Source: Durusdinium trenchii (Eukaryota; Sar; Dinophyceae; Suessiales; Symbiodiniaceae). Taken from it: a stretch of DNA of 64,000 nt. Within the stretch, counting starts at the first letter, position 1, and every line of letters begins with the position of its first letter. Below are positions 56,831 through 64,000 of this stretch, one piece after another. The notes under the pieces are model-generated. The model saw only the letters and a program-made list of their open reading frames with translations. It made no database searches and was not told the DNA's origin. The position numbers and the translations under genes are program-made. The stretch is from contig CAXAMN010004002.1 in the NCBI GenBank assembly GCA_963970005.1, positions 634,186-698,185 on the forward strand, given 5' to 3'.

Positions 56831-58114
56831 ATGGACGCGCAGTGGCAGCAATACTACTGGAATCATTATTTGATGCAGCAACACCATCAGCAGCTCACCA
56901 ACCCAGATACCACAACTTCTCCTCCCACCACCGCCCACCACACCTACAGCCCCACAGGCACCTACGGCCCACTCACTCACGCACTTCGCACACACCACGT
57001 CCACCACTCCAACCCTTATGTGACTCCACCGTACACACCGCCATCGCAGCACACACCCCCACCCCAGGCACCCAACTCCCAGCCAGAGTTTCCACCTCCG
57101 CCGCCGCCACCCCTGCCCACGGCCGAACCTGTCACTCCACCACCATCGACCTTCAAACACAGCCCCCCGCCACCACCTACCACACGTGGCACCACAGCGC
57201 CCGCCCCACCGCCCCCACACATCCCATCTCCCACACCACCTGTTCCCGACTCCTGGAACCCCACCGAGCAACATTGGGACTCCAACACCCTGCACGGCCA
57301 CCAACTACATCGCACAATTCAACCCACCCAGTGGTCTCGCAAAGCAGGAGTGGCCGGCCTCCCCACCTTTGAGGTCTTCCCGTGGCAATTGGCCTACCAC
57401 GGTACCTCCGAGTTCACCGCCCGTACACTGAGCAACGGCAAATTTACAGGTTTCATTGCCACCAGAAGCATAGCGGAGTCGGTCTTCGTGACCCTTTTTC
57501 TCCAACAACTCCGCGAGCACCGCCTTGACCTTGACGGCATAGCGGAGGCTCTCCACACACAACAGAGCACAGACGTTCCAAACAAAACTACCCATGCTCG
57601 AGCTTTTCACGCTCCCCTCATCAAACTGCTTATCGACCAACTGCAAACCCACTCCCCAGCACCTGCGGAAGGCTCCGCCCTACGCGCCCTCAAGACCACC
57701 AACGACGAACTGGCTCGTGCACGTCAGAAACTCCACGACCTGGGCAACCCACTCACACCAGTCAAGAACACCAGCCGATCTTCCGCACCAGCCGCCCCTT
57801 CTCACGCACCCACGCCACCACCATCGAAACCACCAGCCATCAACGACGTCTTGCAACCACCACACCCCACGCTGCAAGATGACATCCCCGAAGGCTGGAA
57901 CTACCCAGAGATCCAACAATGGGTCACTACCTTCGACCCCACCATCCAAGAAGCTGCGACGGAAGTCATCCGACTGCTGCAAACAAGCAAGGTCACCACG
58001 CAGCAACTAAAAGAAGCAGCCACCAAATATGGCCTACCCCTCAACCGAGTCAATCGACTCCCCATTCGCAGCCTACAACAGCTGGTGGGAGTCGGAGCAG
58101 CCATTGGGTGCTGA
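56831..58114 (+). CDS. Retroelement ORF7: Pro-rich protein, probable upstream partner of the RT ORF
   Basis: The frame is open from 56627 without an ATG; the first ATG is at 56831, giving 427 residues. Residues 1-20 are Gln/Tyr/Trp-rich, about 20-145 are Pro-rich, about 145-280 form a globular part (VFPWQLAYHGTSEFTARTL, then VTLFLQQLREHRLDLDGIA), and about 350-425 form a helical C-terminus (EAATEVIRLLQTSKVTTQQL). It ends with TGA at 58112-58114 and the same frame then continues open for over 1000 codons into the endonuclease-RT ORF with no intervening acceptor. The layout is like gag-stop-pol read-through, so ORF7 may be a Gag-like or N-terminal extension of the polymerase. Function inferred only from position. 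Confidence 0.68.
   Translation: MDAQWQQYYWNHYLMQQHHQQLTNPDTTTSPPTTAHHTYSPTGTYGPLTHALRTHHVHHSNPYVTPPYTPPSQHTPPPQAPNSQPEFPPPPPPPLPTAEPVTPPPSTFKHSPPPPPTTRGTTAPAPPPPHIPSPTPPVPDSWNPTEQHWDSNTLHGHQLHRTIQPTQWSRKAGVAGLPTFEVFPWQLAYHGTSEFTARTLSNGKFTGFIATRSIAESVFVTLFLQQLREHRLDLDGIAEALHTQQSTDVPNKTTHARAFHAPLIKLLIDQLQTHSPAPAEGSALRALKTTNDELARARQKLHDLGNPLTPVKNTSRSSAPAAPSHAPTPPPSKPPAINDVLQPPHPTLQDDIPEGWNYPEIQQWVTTFDPTIQEAATEVIRLLQTSKVTTQQLKEAATKYGLPLNRVNRLPIRSLQQLVGVGAAIGC
58112..58114 (+). promoter_or_regulatory. In-frame UGA between ORF7 and ORF8, possible read-through codon
   Basis: The codons are GGG TGC TGA CTC GCC. UGA followed by C is the leakiest stop context and UGA-CUN resembles known read-through sites. 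No frame change is needed to join ORF7 and ORF8. Confidence 0.5.
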
Positions 58115-61100
58115 CTCGCCCTCGTGGCCCAGCAGCAACCCAGCCACACCAACCTCACCCAACTCTTCCACCTGCACCGCACACTTTCCATGCTCATCCA
58201 CCGCACCCAATACATTGACCGCGCCGAAGCCATCTTTGCAACCGGCCTCATCCACGTCACACTACTTTTCGCATACCCCTCCAACACCCGTCGCTCACAA
58301 CAATGGCGCAACCGCCTCCGCCAGCTCCACATTTTACCACACACCTACCACTACCACAACTTCCTCTCTTCTAATTCCGTCTACATCAAGCTCCACTTCA
58401 ATCCCGACCAACCCCAACGCTGCTACCATCAACACGGCCACTTCTACGTTGGCTCCACAGCTATCGGCATCCCCCACCGCGAACATAATCGCCGCGCCAA
58501 ACTCAAACAACTTCAAAACAACATTCCCATTTCTGCAGAACTCTCCTTACGTTATTGGCATTCCCACAACAACATCCACCACTACACCACTATTCAACTC
58601 ACCTCCCATGACACATACGACCAAGCCTGGATCCAAGAGCACCACTACATCGCCAACTGGATGCCTTCACTCAACTGGCCTTTCATTTCCCACCACCTCA
58701 AACTCAAAGCTCAGGGATGGCAGTTTACGAAACACAGAGCCCACTTCTACTCCAGACTAGCCACCCACAAACGACTTTTCCGACGCCTTCGACAACGCCA
58801 GTACACCCTCAGAGAACCACACCTTTACACTTCCACGAAGCATCACGCCCTCCAACTCCTTCGCAACCTCACCAAACACACCGCAGCCTCTTTTGAGGCA
58901 GCAAAGCAGCTAAGAAGCGGCCGCCACACAGACCTCGAGGTGTATGCAATACGGCGTATGGCCGCGAATTTGGAAGAACCTGGCCGCAGCCGAGCTCTTC
59001 ACATTCTCAACAAAGCCTTGCTCTACCGCAATCTCACGCCACCAAGGCCAAACATCCCATTGACAGTGCCCTTCTTGGCCCATGACGACTTTCCCAAGCA
59101 CTGCCAACAATGGCTTCGCACCACCATCCAGCAGCACAAGCATTTCACCATACCCCTCCACCTCCCCTCACACAGACTGAGGGAAGCCGCCCACAAAACC
59201 CTCCGCTCCCACCTACACAACCACCGCACATGGGAGGACACCCTCCGCTCCCCGCCAGATCCCGCAGACCTCCCCTGTGCATGCGATCACCTTCGCACCC
59301 TCCTGCAGGATCCGGAGACCCCTACCGTCGACGGCCATTACATCCTCACACTTGATCAACTCCAACTCCCTACACACCTCAGCATTTTCCTCAACGCCAA
59401 TATGAACAGTACCTATTACCCAAGCAAGGCTCGGTACTTCCTCATTTTCAAGACGGCCTATACCAAATGGCTCAAACTACAGGGGCTTCCACCATCCCTA
59501 GTTCAACACCTACAGCCTTTCCTTGAGCACCAATGGCGCCTCCACAACATACACCTCAAACAACAACCCCGATTTACGGCTCGCCTGCTTCGCCAACTCC
59601 AAGAACATTTGGGCAAACACACATTACTCCACCATGCCGATCATGAGCTCCAACAACTCCGGCTGTTTTGCCCTCGCCAATATTTCACTGGCGCCTTGAA
59701 CACCTGGCAATCCCCCGAACTTTTCGAACCACTTCCCTACCTCACTGCCGCCAACATCCACGACCACCTGGCCGCCACTGTCCCCCCCATCCTGCGCACT
59801 CGCTACAAGTGGGGCTTCCGAAAAGACTTCAACATTCCCTACGGGGTTGTCCACCTCAAGGAGAAGAAGCACTGGCAAAAAGGCCGTACAATCATTTCAT
59901 ACTTCCAATCACTCAGTGGCAACCTGCTACGCATCACCAGCCGTGCCCTTGACATCATCCTCCAACACCTCTACCCTCAACATCCAGGCCAAATGTCCAT
60001 TCCCCAGCTTTGGCACCACTTTCACAGTTACCTCACCCAAACCCCACCAGACATCTCACTACACGCCACCAACGATGACCTGGTCGGCTTTTTCAACTCC
60101 GTTCCCCAGCACCGACTCATCGACGCAGTTCATTCCCTTGTCCACCACTGGCAACAACAGCAATCCACACACACCTTAACGGTGGATGTCCAGGCCACAG
60201 GCAATCCTTTCCACCACTCACACATTGGCCGACACCATCAGAAACACCCCACCCAACGCACCATCCAGACTTCCGACATTACCACCATCGTGGCTTTTGC
60301 CCTCAACACATGCATTTTCCGGGCTTGCAACAATACTTACAAACAAATCCGAGGGGCCGGGATTGGATCCCAGCTCTCTCCAGCCCTATGCAACGTTGCC
60401 ATCACCCTCATTGAGCATTCCTGGCATCAGATCCACAACAACCTCCTTCAACATACAGACCTCCACTTTACTTACTATCGCTATGTCGACAACCGCTTCA
60501 TTGTCCACAACGAACATTTCCTTCAACACCCGGCTATCCAAACCCTCATCCACCACAATTTCTTTGGCGACCCTGTGGAACTAGAACCGGTGGAGGACTT
60601 TCATTTCCTCGGTTTCAACATCGACCTCCCACAACGCACCATCACCTACATGCAACCTTCTCAACCCTGGAAAATCCGGGATTCCACCACTGCCGGGAGC
60701 CAGCGCTTGGCTCTATCAGGCCTCCAATCACGACTTCACACCATTCGAAAATACACATTTCCACCCTCCAGCGCTGACATTGCTGCGGCTGAACTCGTGA
60801 ACTTATATGTCCAAAAGGGGCATAACTACCACGCCTGCCACCGGTTTTGGAAAAAGCGCCGAATGCGGCGACCTGTGTGTGTCCCACCCTGGACAAAGGG
60901 TTTTCCACCACCATTTCTCCACAAGCAGGGGGGCAGGAGTGCCATTGCAAGTCTCCTGCCAACGAAGACGCTTGCAATTGGCAGTGAAACCAGACCTGAT
61001 CCGTCTGGCGTACCTGCTTTCAACACACTGACTCCACTGGTCCACCCTGCCGCTGTTCGTTGTTTTCATGGTCCTTCATGTTACCACCCCCAAACCCACT

Positions 61101-61132
61101 GCAGCCTTACAGCTGACTTGCAGCCGCGCTGA
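58115..61132 (+). CDS. Retroelement ORF8: GIY-YIG endonuclease plus Penelope-like reverse transcriptase
   Basis: The frame is open from the UGA at 58112; possible independent starts are GTG 58124 (used for numbering) or ATG 58190. Residues about 85-185 resemble a GIY-YIG nuclease: S-V-Y-I, then F-Y-V-G-S-T (107-112), R119 and R123-R124, E172 in a QEHHYIANW helix, and P-S-L-N (181-184). Reverse-transcriptase motifs follow: KGRTIISYF (586-594), D-L-V-G-F-F-N-S-V-P with D652, G-x-G-I-G-S-Q-L-S-P (744-753), Y-V-D-N (787-790) and F-L-G-F (828-831). The block Y-x-Q-x-x-G-x-x-[MI]-G-S-x-L-S-P and the motif A form are typical of Penelope-like RTs. The second Asp of YxDD is Asn, which would be expected to impair catalysis. 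Residues from about 918 are encoded by the right terminal repeat. Confidence 0.85.
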   Translation, partial: LALVAQQQPSHTNLTQLFHLHRTLSMLIHRTQYIDRAEAIFATGLIHVTLLFAYPSNTRRSQQWRNRLRQLHILPHTYHYHNFLSSNSVYIKLHFNPDQPQRCYHQHGHFYVGSTAIGIPHREHNRRAKLKQLQNNIPISAELSLRYWHSHNNIHHYTTIQLTSHDTYDQAWIQEHHYIANWMPSLNWPFISHHLKLKAQGWQFTKHRAHFYSRLATHKRLFRRLRQRQYTLREPHLYTSTKHHALQLLRNLTKHTAASFEAAKQLRSGRHTDLEVYAIRRMAANLEEPGRSRALHILNKALLYRNLTPPRPNIPLTVPFLAHDDFPKHCQQWLRTTIQQHKHFTIPLHLPSHRLREAAHKTLRSHLHNHRTWEDTLRSPPDPADLPCACDHLRTLLQDPETPTVDGHYILTLDQLQLPTHLSIFLNANMNSTYYPSKARYFLIFKTAYTKWLKLQGLPPSLVQHLQPFLEHQWRLHNIHLKQQPRFTARLLRQLQEHLGKHTLLHHADHELQQLRLFCPRQYFTGALNTWQSPELFEPLPYLTAANIHDHLAATVPPILRTRYKWGFRKDFNIPYGVVHLKEKKHWQKGRTIISYFQSLSGNLLRITSRALDIILQHLYPQHPGQMSIPQLWHHFHSYLTQTPPDISLHATNDDLVGFFNSVPQHRLIDAVHSLVHHWQQQQSTHTLTVDVQATGNPFHHSHIGRHHQKHPTQRTIQTSDITTIVAFALNTCIFRACNNTYKQIRGAGIGSQLSPALCNVAITLIEHSWHQIHNNLLQHTDLHFTYYRYVDNRFIVHNEHFLQHPAIQTLIHHNFFGDPVELEPVEDFHFLGFNIDLPQRTITYMQPSQPWKIRDSTTAGSQRLALSGLQSRLHTIRKYTFPPSSADIAAAELVNLYVQKGHNYHACHRFWKKRRMRRPVCVPPWTKGFPPPFLHKQGGRSAIASLLPTKTLAIGSETRPDPSGVPAFNTLTPLVHPAAVRCFHGPSCYHPQTHCSLTADLQPR

Positions 61133-61271
61133 GTGTCCGATCGTCTTTTCGAGTGCCACTGCAAACAAAGTTAAACCATACTGTTTTCACTGACCTTTGC
61201 GCCCTGCGGTTCCTCGCCTTTCTTCCCAACGTGATACTTGCATTAACTGAAGATCCAAGTTCGAAGTGTGT
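60874..61271 (+). repeat. Right terminal direct repeat (398 bp)
   Basis: It matches 47895-48291 except for one extra G (six instead of five near 60928-60933). It contains the last 85 codons of ORF8, including C-x-H-x3-C and H-x3-H-C spacings that could bind zinc. The extra G decides whether ORF8 ends at 61132 or about 100 bp earlier. Confidence 0.92.
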
Positions 61272-61368
61272 GCACGTGTGTGTCTACGTACGTTTAGTTC
61301 ATTTGCACTCCTATACAATCATTGCAGAGGTGGCAGGGCGGGGTTGCCGGATGTTTTCTTTTTCCTTT
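61272..61368 (+). repeat. Right copy of 97-bp flanking duplication
   Basis: Exact copy of 47790-47886, directly after the right terminal repeat and followed by unique DNA (GAAATTTGAACATG). See the left copy. Confidence 0.75.
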
Positions 61369-61874
61369 GAAATTTGAACATGACCTAAATGGAATTGGGC
61401 CGGAATATGGGGCCGTCTAGGCTTCAAATATATAGACGGCGTCGTGATCAAAAAACGGGCAGTGAAGCCACGGTCCGCGAAGCGACCGAGTTGGGTACCA
61501 AGTCCGTTTTTTGGGTTGAAGCCCTCCAAAAAAGCGGAGAGGAGTCAAAGCCATGTTCACTCCAGACCAGTCCAGCTCTTGATGCAGCGAGGTAGGACCT
61601 CCCGGACACCCAGCAATTCGGTGTCGGTCAAGCGGTCGGTATACAGTACCTGATGACAAAATTCACAAACAAACACATTTGGGGAAGATGAGGATCCCTT
61701 CTTGGAGCAAGGTAACCTTGGCCAAAGGATTTCTTCAGACACTCACACATGTCACATGGCCATGTTCAGATTCGACACGGAACACGTCGACTTCGAGGAA
61801 TGGCGACTTCGACAAGGACCTGATCGAATGAATCTCTTGACAGAACACCCAAACAAGGCCCCATGCCAAACATC
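61369..61874. other. Unique flank, no gene recognised
   Basis: ORFs of 60-80 codons occur on both strands without domain or splice support. Confidence 0.5.
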
Positions 61875-61979
61875 TACAGTGGATTGAAAGTAGATGGCAC
61901 AATCCCCAAAAGGTGGTTTATATGGATCCCATCTAAAAGACATCTTGGGGGTTGTGCCATCTACTCTGAAACCACTGTA
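61875..61979. mobile_element. TA-flanked inverted-repeat element (mariner-type MITE)
   Basis: TA-CAGTGG at the left and CCACTG-TA at the right frame a 105-bp sequence. The arms pair over about 35 bp with few mismatches (AGTAGATGGCACAA against TTGTGCCATCTACT). TA at both outer ends and CAGTGG-type termini are the pattern of Tc1/mariner-derived MITEs. Confidence 0.82.
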
Positions 61980-64000
61980 TCTATCTGTATCTAATCCAGG
62001 TCCATCATCGAAGATTCAGAGTATTTGACTCCATGGGGTGATGATGCTACTAGGGCTACTAGGGTCAGATGTTGAAAAAACAAACAAATTAGGTTGTGGC
62101 GGGGATGTATTCTTCAATTGACCCACAGCACACATCCCACGCGCGAATTCCAGCCCAAGGCTGCTCATAGGTTCATACGCTGGGGATATGGGGGTTCTTA
62201 CTGGAGCGCAATCCGTCCATAATTCTGTAAGGATTTGCAGGGTACACTTCACAGTACTTCAATGCCAACGACCCTCCCCAAGTAACTTGGCCTTTTCTGT
62301 CTTCGCATATGTTTGTTCTTTTTTGGCGCTCCCTTTGTCTTCGCGCCCCGTCCACACCAACCACCTGCCGTCTGGCCTCCTTCGCCAGGACCATGCTCCG
62401 ATCCACTTCGACATGGGGGAGACCCTGACGATCCACTTCTCGGGCCTCAATGGCGCCCGAGACCGGTGACCGTTGATGGGATGAGCCGGTGACCGGTGAT
62501 GACCAGTGACCAGTGTGACGGTTCTTGTAAAGGCTAGGTGGCATATGGTGACCTGTCTCAGGTTGTGCGCAACTTGGCTGGTCTTCCATGAGTGCAAGTC
62601 CAGGGGTGAGGACCAACCGAACCGGAAGGCCGTCCGCCAGCGGTTTTTGATTTCAATACCACCCAATACCCTTAATTGATGATTTTCAAGTAGTAGCTGA
62701 GTCGGCCCTACCTACCAAGAGGCCGGGACAGCTTGAGTGCCAATTAAAAAACTATACATTAAGTCAATAAGAGGGCATGTGTTCATTCCAGCCAGGAGGG
62801 CCTTCCCGGTCTGGGCTTTTGGCACCGCTTTCCTGGCACTGGTGTAAGGTGGTGATTTCAGCTTGAGCGTGCCCGATGGCATCTTGGGGAGCGAACTGCT
62901 CCAAGCCGTACGTCTCCTGGCGACTGGAAGAGTTGTCCAGTTTGCCACGGCAGGGGAGGAATGTATGACTCTTGTGAAACAACCCCCCCAGATTTGGATG
63001 GTAACGGTCACACCTCTTCATTTGGATTGGTCATGAATCAAGAGTCTACATTGAGGTGTAAATTGATCCTTGGAAACCCTTTCACTCAACTGGGCAGCGC
63101 GTTAGTTTTGGTACTGGCAATTTGCTTGAGAGATAAACATGCATTGGCTGCATTGGTTATGCCAGCCCGGTTGGCTTCCCAAGATGCTCACATCTTGGGG
63201 ACGTTAAGCAAACATTGTGTGTTCATGATTGTCACCTGATTCCTTGATGCTAATTAGTTGCATCTATTGTATTTGTACAACAGTTCCACTCTGGACGACA
63301 GAGAGAAGCTTGGGAGGGTAGGGAGTAGGAATCTAGGCCATCTAGGCTAAAGTCTATGAGTCTATATATCTTGATTGGAACAAGAACGCATCTTCTCGCC
63401 CGAGGTTTGCGCGTCCCCAGGAAGCCAGGGGCCAATGTGCCCTGGAAGCGACCAGAGGAGAATGACTTGGGAATGGTGAAATTCTGTTGCTTCCCACTGT
63501 TTTCTAGACACTGAGCCACTGCTTTTACTTGTTTTGCTTTGGGGCGAGGCTTTGTCCGAAACGTGACCTTATTCCATGCACGGACGGCCGAGTTCAGTAG
63601 AGGGCTCATCACACTCAACTGCTATGGTGCCCTTTCTCGCGGCCAGACAAAGGGGCCGGTGAGAAAAGGCAGGCCGCCTTCTTTTCTGAACCCTGAGTGG
63701 TTCAGAACAAGGAGCAAGCCATAGCAAACTCCTCAAAGCAATTTCGTGATTTGTGATGATTGTGATGAACTGAATTGTGCAAAGCACCGTTTCTCAATAT
63801 GCACCTTTTTCCGTCGCTCAATGTTGTTGATGGTGGACCAGTGAGCCCCCATTTTAATTTTGGGTCAATGAGGGGCTACTTATGTTGATGGAAGACATCC
63901 GGTCATACGGAAAGCAACAGACTCACACGTAACGACAGTATGTTGGAGGGGGAGGAAGAACCAAAGTGTAGGCTTTCTTACATCAACCGCAATGGATTTT
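61980..64000. other. Sparse DNA with weak coding islands
   Basis: A GACCGGTGAC-type tandem occurs at about 62459-62520. Antisense ORFs at 62712-63021 and 63250-63618 are open without recognisable domains. The rest appears intergenic. Confidence 0.45.
62322..62457 (-). CDS. Candidate minus-strand exon, Arg/Glu-rich helix
   Basis: On the minus strand the frame reads EAREVDRQGLPHVEVDRSMV and continues through VLAKEARRQVVGVDGARRQR. The charge pattern is coding-like and GC content is locally raised. Two other frames are also open and boundaries are not defined. No family is recognised. Confidence 0.27.

Larger units (their letters stand above)
47887..61271 (+). mobile_element. Giant Penelope-like retroelement with eight ORFs and terminal direct repeats
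   Basis: The 13.4-kb element is bounded by 397/398-bp direct repeats that differ by a single G. Inside are eight collinear + strand ORFs with C/A-rich, G-poor coding strands; the flanking DNA has balanced composition. ORF8 combines a GIY-YIG-like endonuclease and a reverse transcriptase with Penelope-type motifs. No integrase, protease, RNase H or tyrosine recombinase motif was seen, which argues against LTR/Gypsy, Copia or DIRS elements. Known Penelope-like elements usually have one main ORF and sometimes a small ORF1; giant multi-ORF relatives (Athena terminons of rotifers) are the nearest precedent known to me. The near-identical repeats indicate recent insertion. Confidence 0.8.

Noticed and set aside
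56822..57304. Antisense ORFs inside the element (here, 49321-49737, 51217-51693, 57901-58344 and others)
   Set aside because: The complement is G/T-rich and gives Val/Gly/Trp-rich frames without stops. No domain or start context supports them.
47887..61271. Classification as LTR (Gypsy/Copia) or DIRS element
   Set aside because: Direct repeats suggest it, but no integrase, aspartic protease, RNase H or tyrosine recombinase motif was found, the flanking duplication is 97 bp, and RT and nuclease motifs are Penelope-like.
1..64000. CRISPR arrays, rRNA genes or bacterial operons
   Set aside because: No regularly spaced short repeats with unique spacers, no recognisable rRNA segments and no tightly packed ORFs with ribosome binding sites were seen.

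Overview
The window reads as nuclear DNA of a eukaryote, most probably a dinoflagellate. It has no prokaryotic operon layout. Long tracts hold only short exon-like coding islands, many opening right after CAG|G. A dense run of single-repeat PPR exons is present, and the gene-dense block carries repeated TCCGCAGCCATTT-type acceptors resembling genomic relics of the dinoflagellate spliced leader (DinoSL, ending CCGTAGCCATTTTGGCTCAAG from memory). The identification is inferred from these traits; no marker gene is present.

Region 1-33 kb is mostly non-coding: microsatellites, at least three families of short inverted-repeat (MITE-like) elements, and scattered candidate exons, best at 9.85-11.96 kb, 25.45 kb and 28.38 kb. 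Region 33.2-43.9 kb carries about 15 fragments of pentatricopeptide (PPR) repeats, all on the + strand, roughly one repeat per exon. This looks like one large intron-rich PPR gene or its decaying copy. Region 44.4-47.8 kb has two small unrecognised ORFs, a 221-bp minisatellite interrupted by an assembly gap (Ns 47023-47223), and a field of recurring CTATARAATG words.

The outstanding feature is a giant, apparently young retroelement at about 47.89-61.27 kb. It is bounded by 397/398-bp direct repeats that differ by one G, and these are flanked by a 97-bp exact duplication that looks like a very long target-site duplication. Inside lie eight collinear + strand ORFs with strongly C/A-rich, G-poor coding strands. 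The last encodes an N-terminal GIY-YIG-like endonuclease followed by a Penelope-like reverse transcriptase, the permuted order reported for the Naiad/Chlamys groups. It is in the same frame as the preceding ORF, separated by one UGA. ORF2 has a Myb/SANT-like domain; ORF3, ORF4 and ORF6 share a module and look like internal duplicates; ORF1 has a very basic His/Arg tract. Pyrimidine-CAG acceptors lie 34-63 nt upstream of most ORFs, suggesting a polycistronic transcript resolved by spliced-leader trans-splicing. Oddities are YVDN in place of YxDD in the RT, a probable frameshift in ORF6, and an RT C-terminus encoded by the terminal repeat.

Region 61.4-64 kb returns to sparse DNA with a textbook TA-flanked inverted-repeat element at 61.88 kb. 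Calls come from reading the sequence only; no database search was run.
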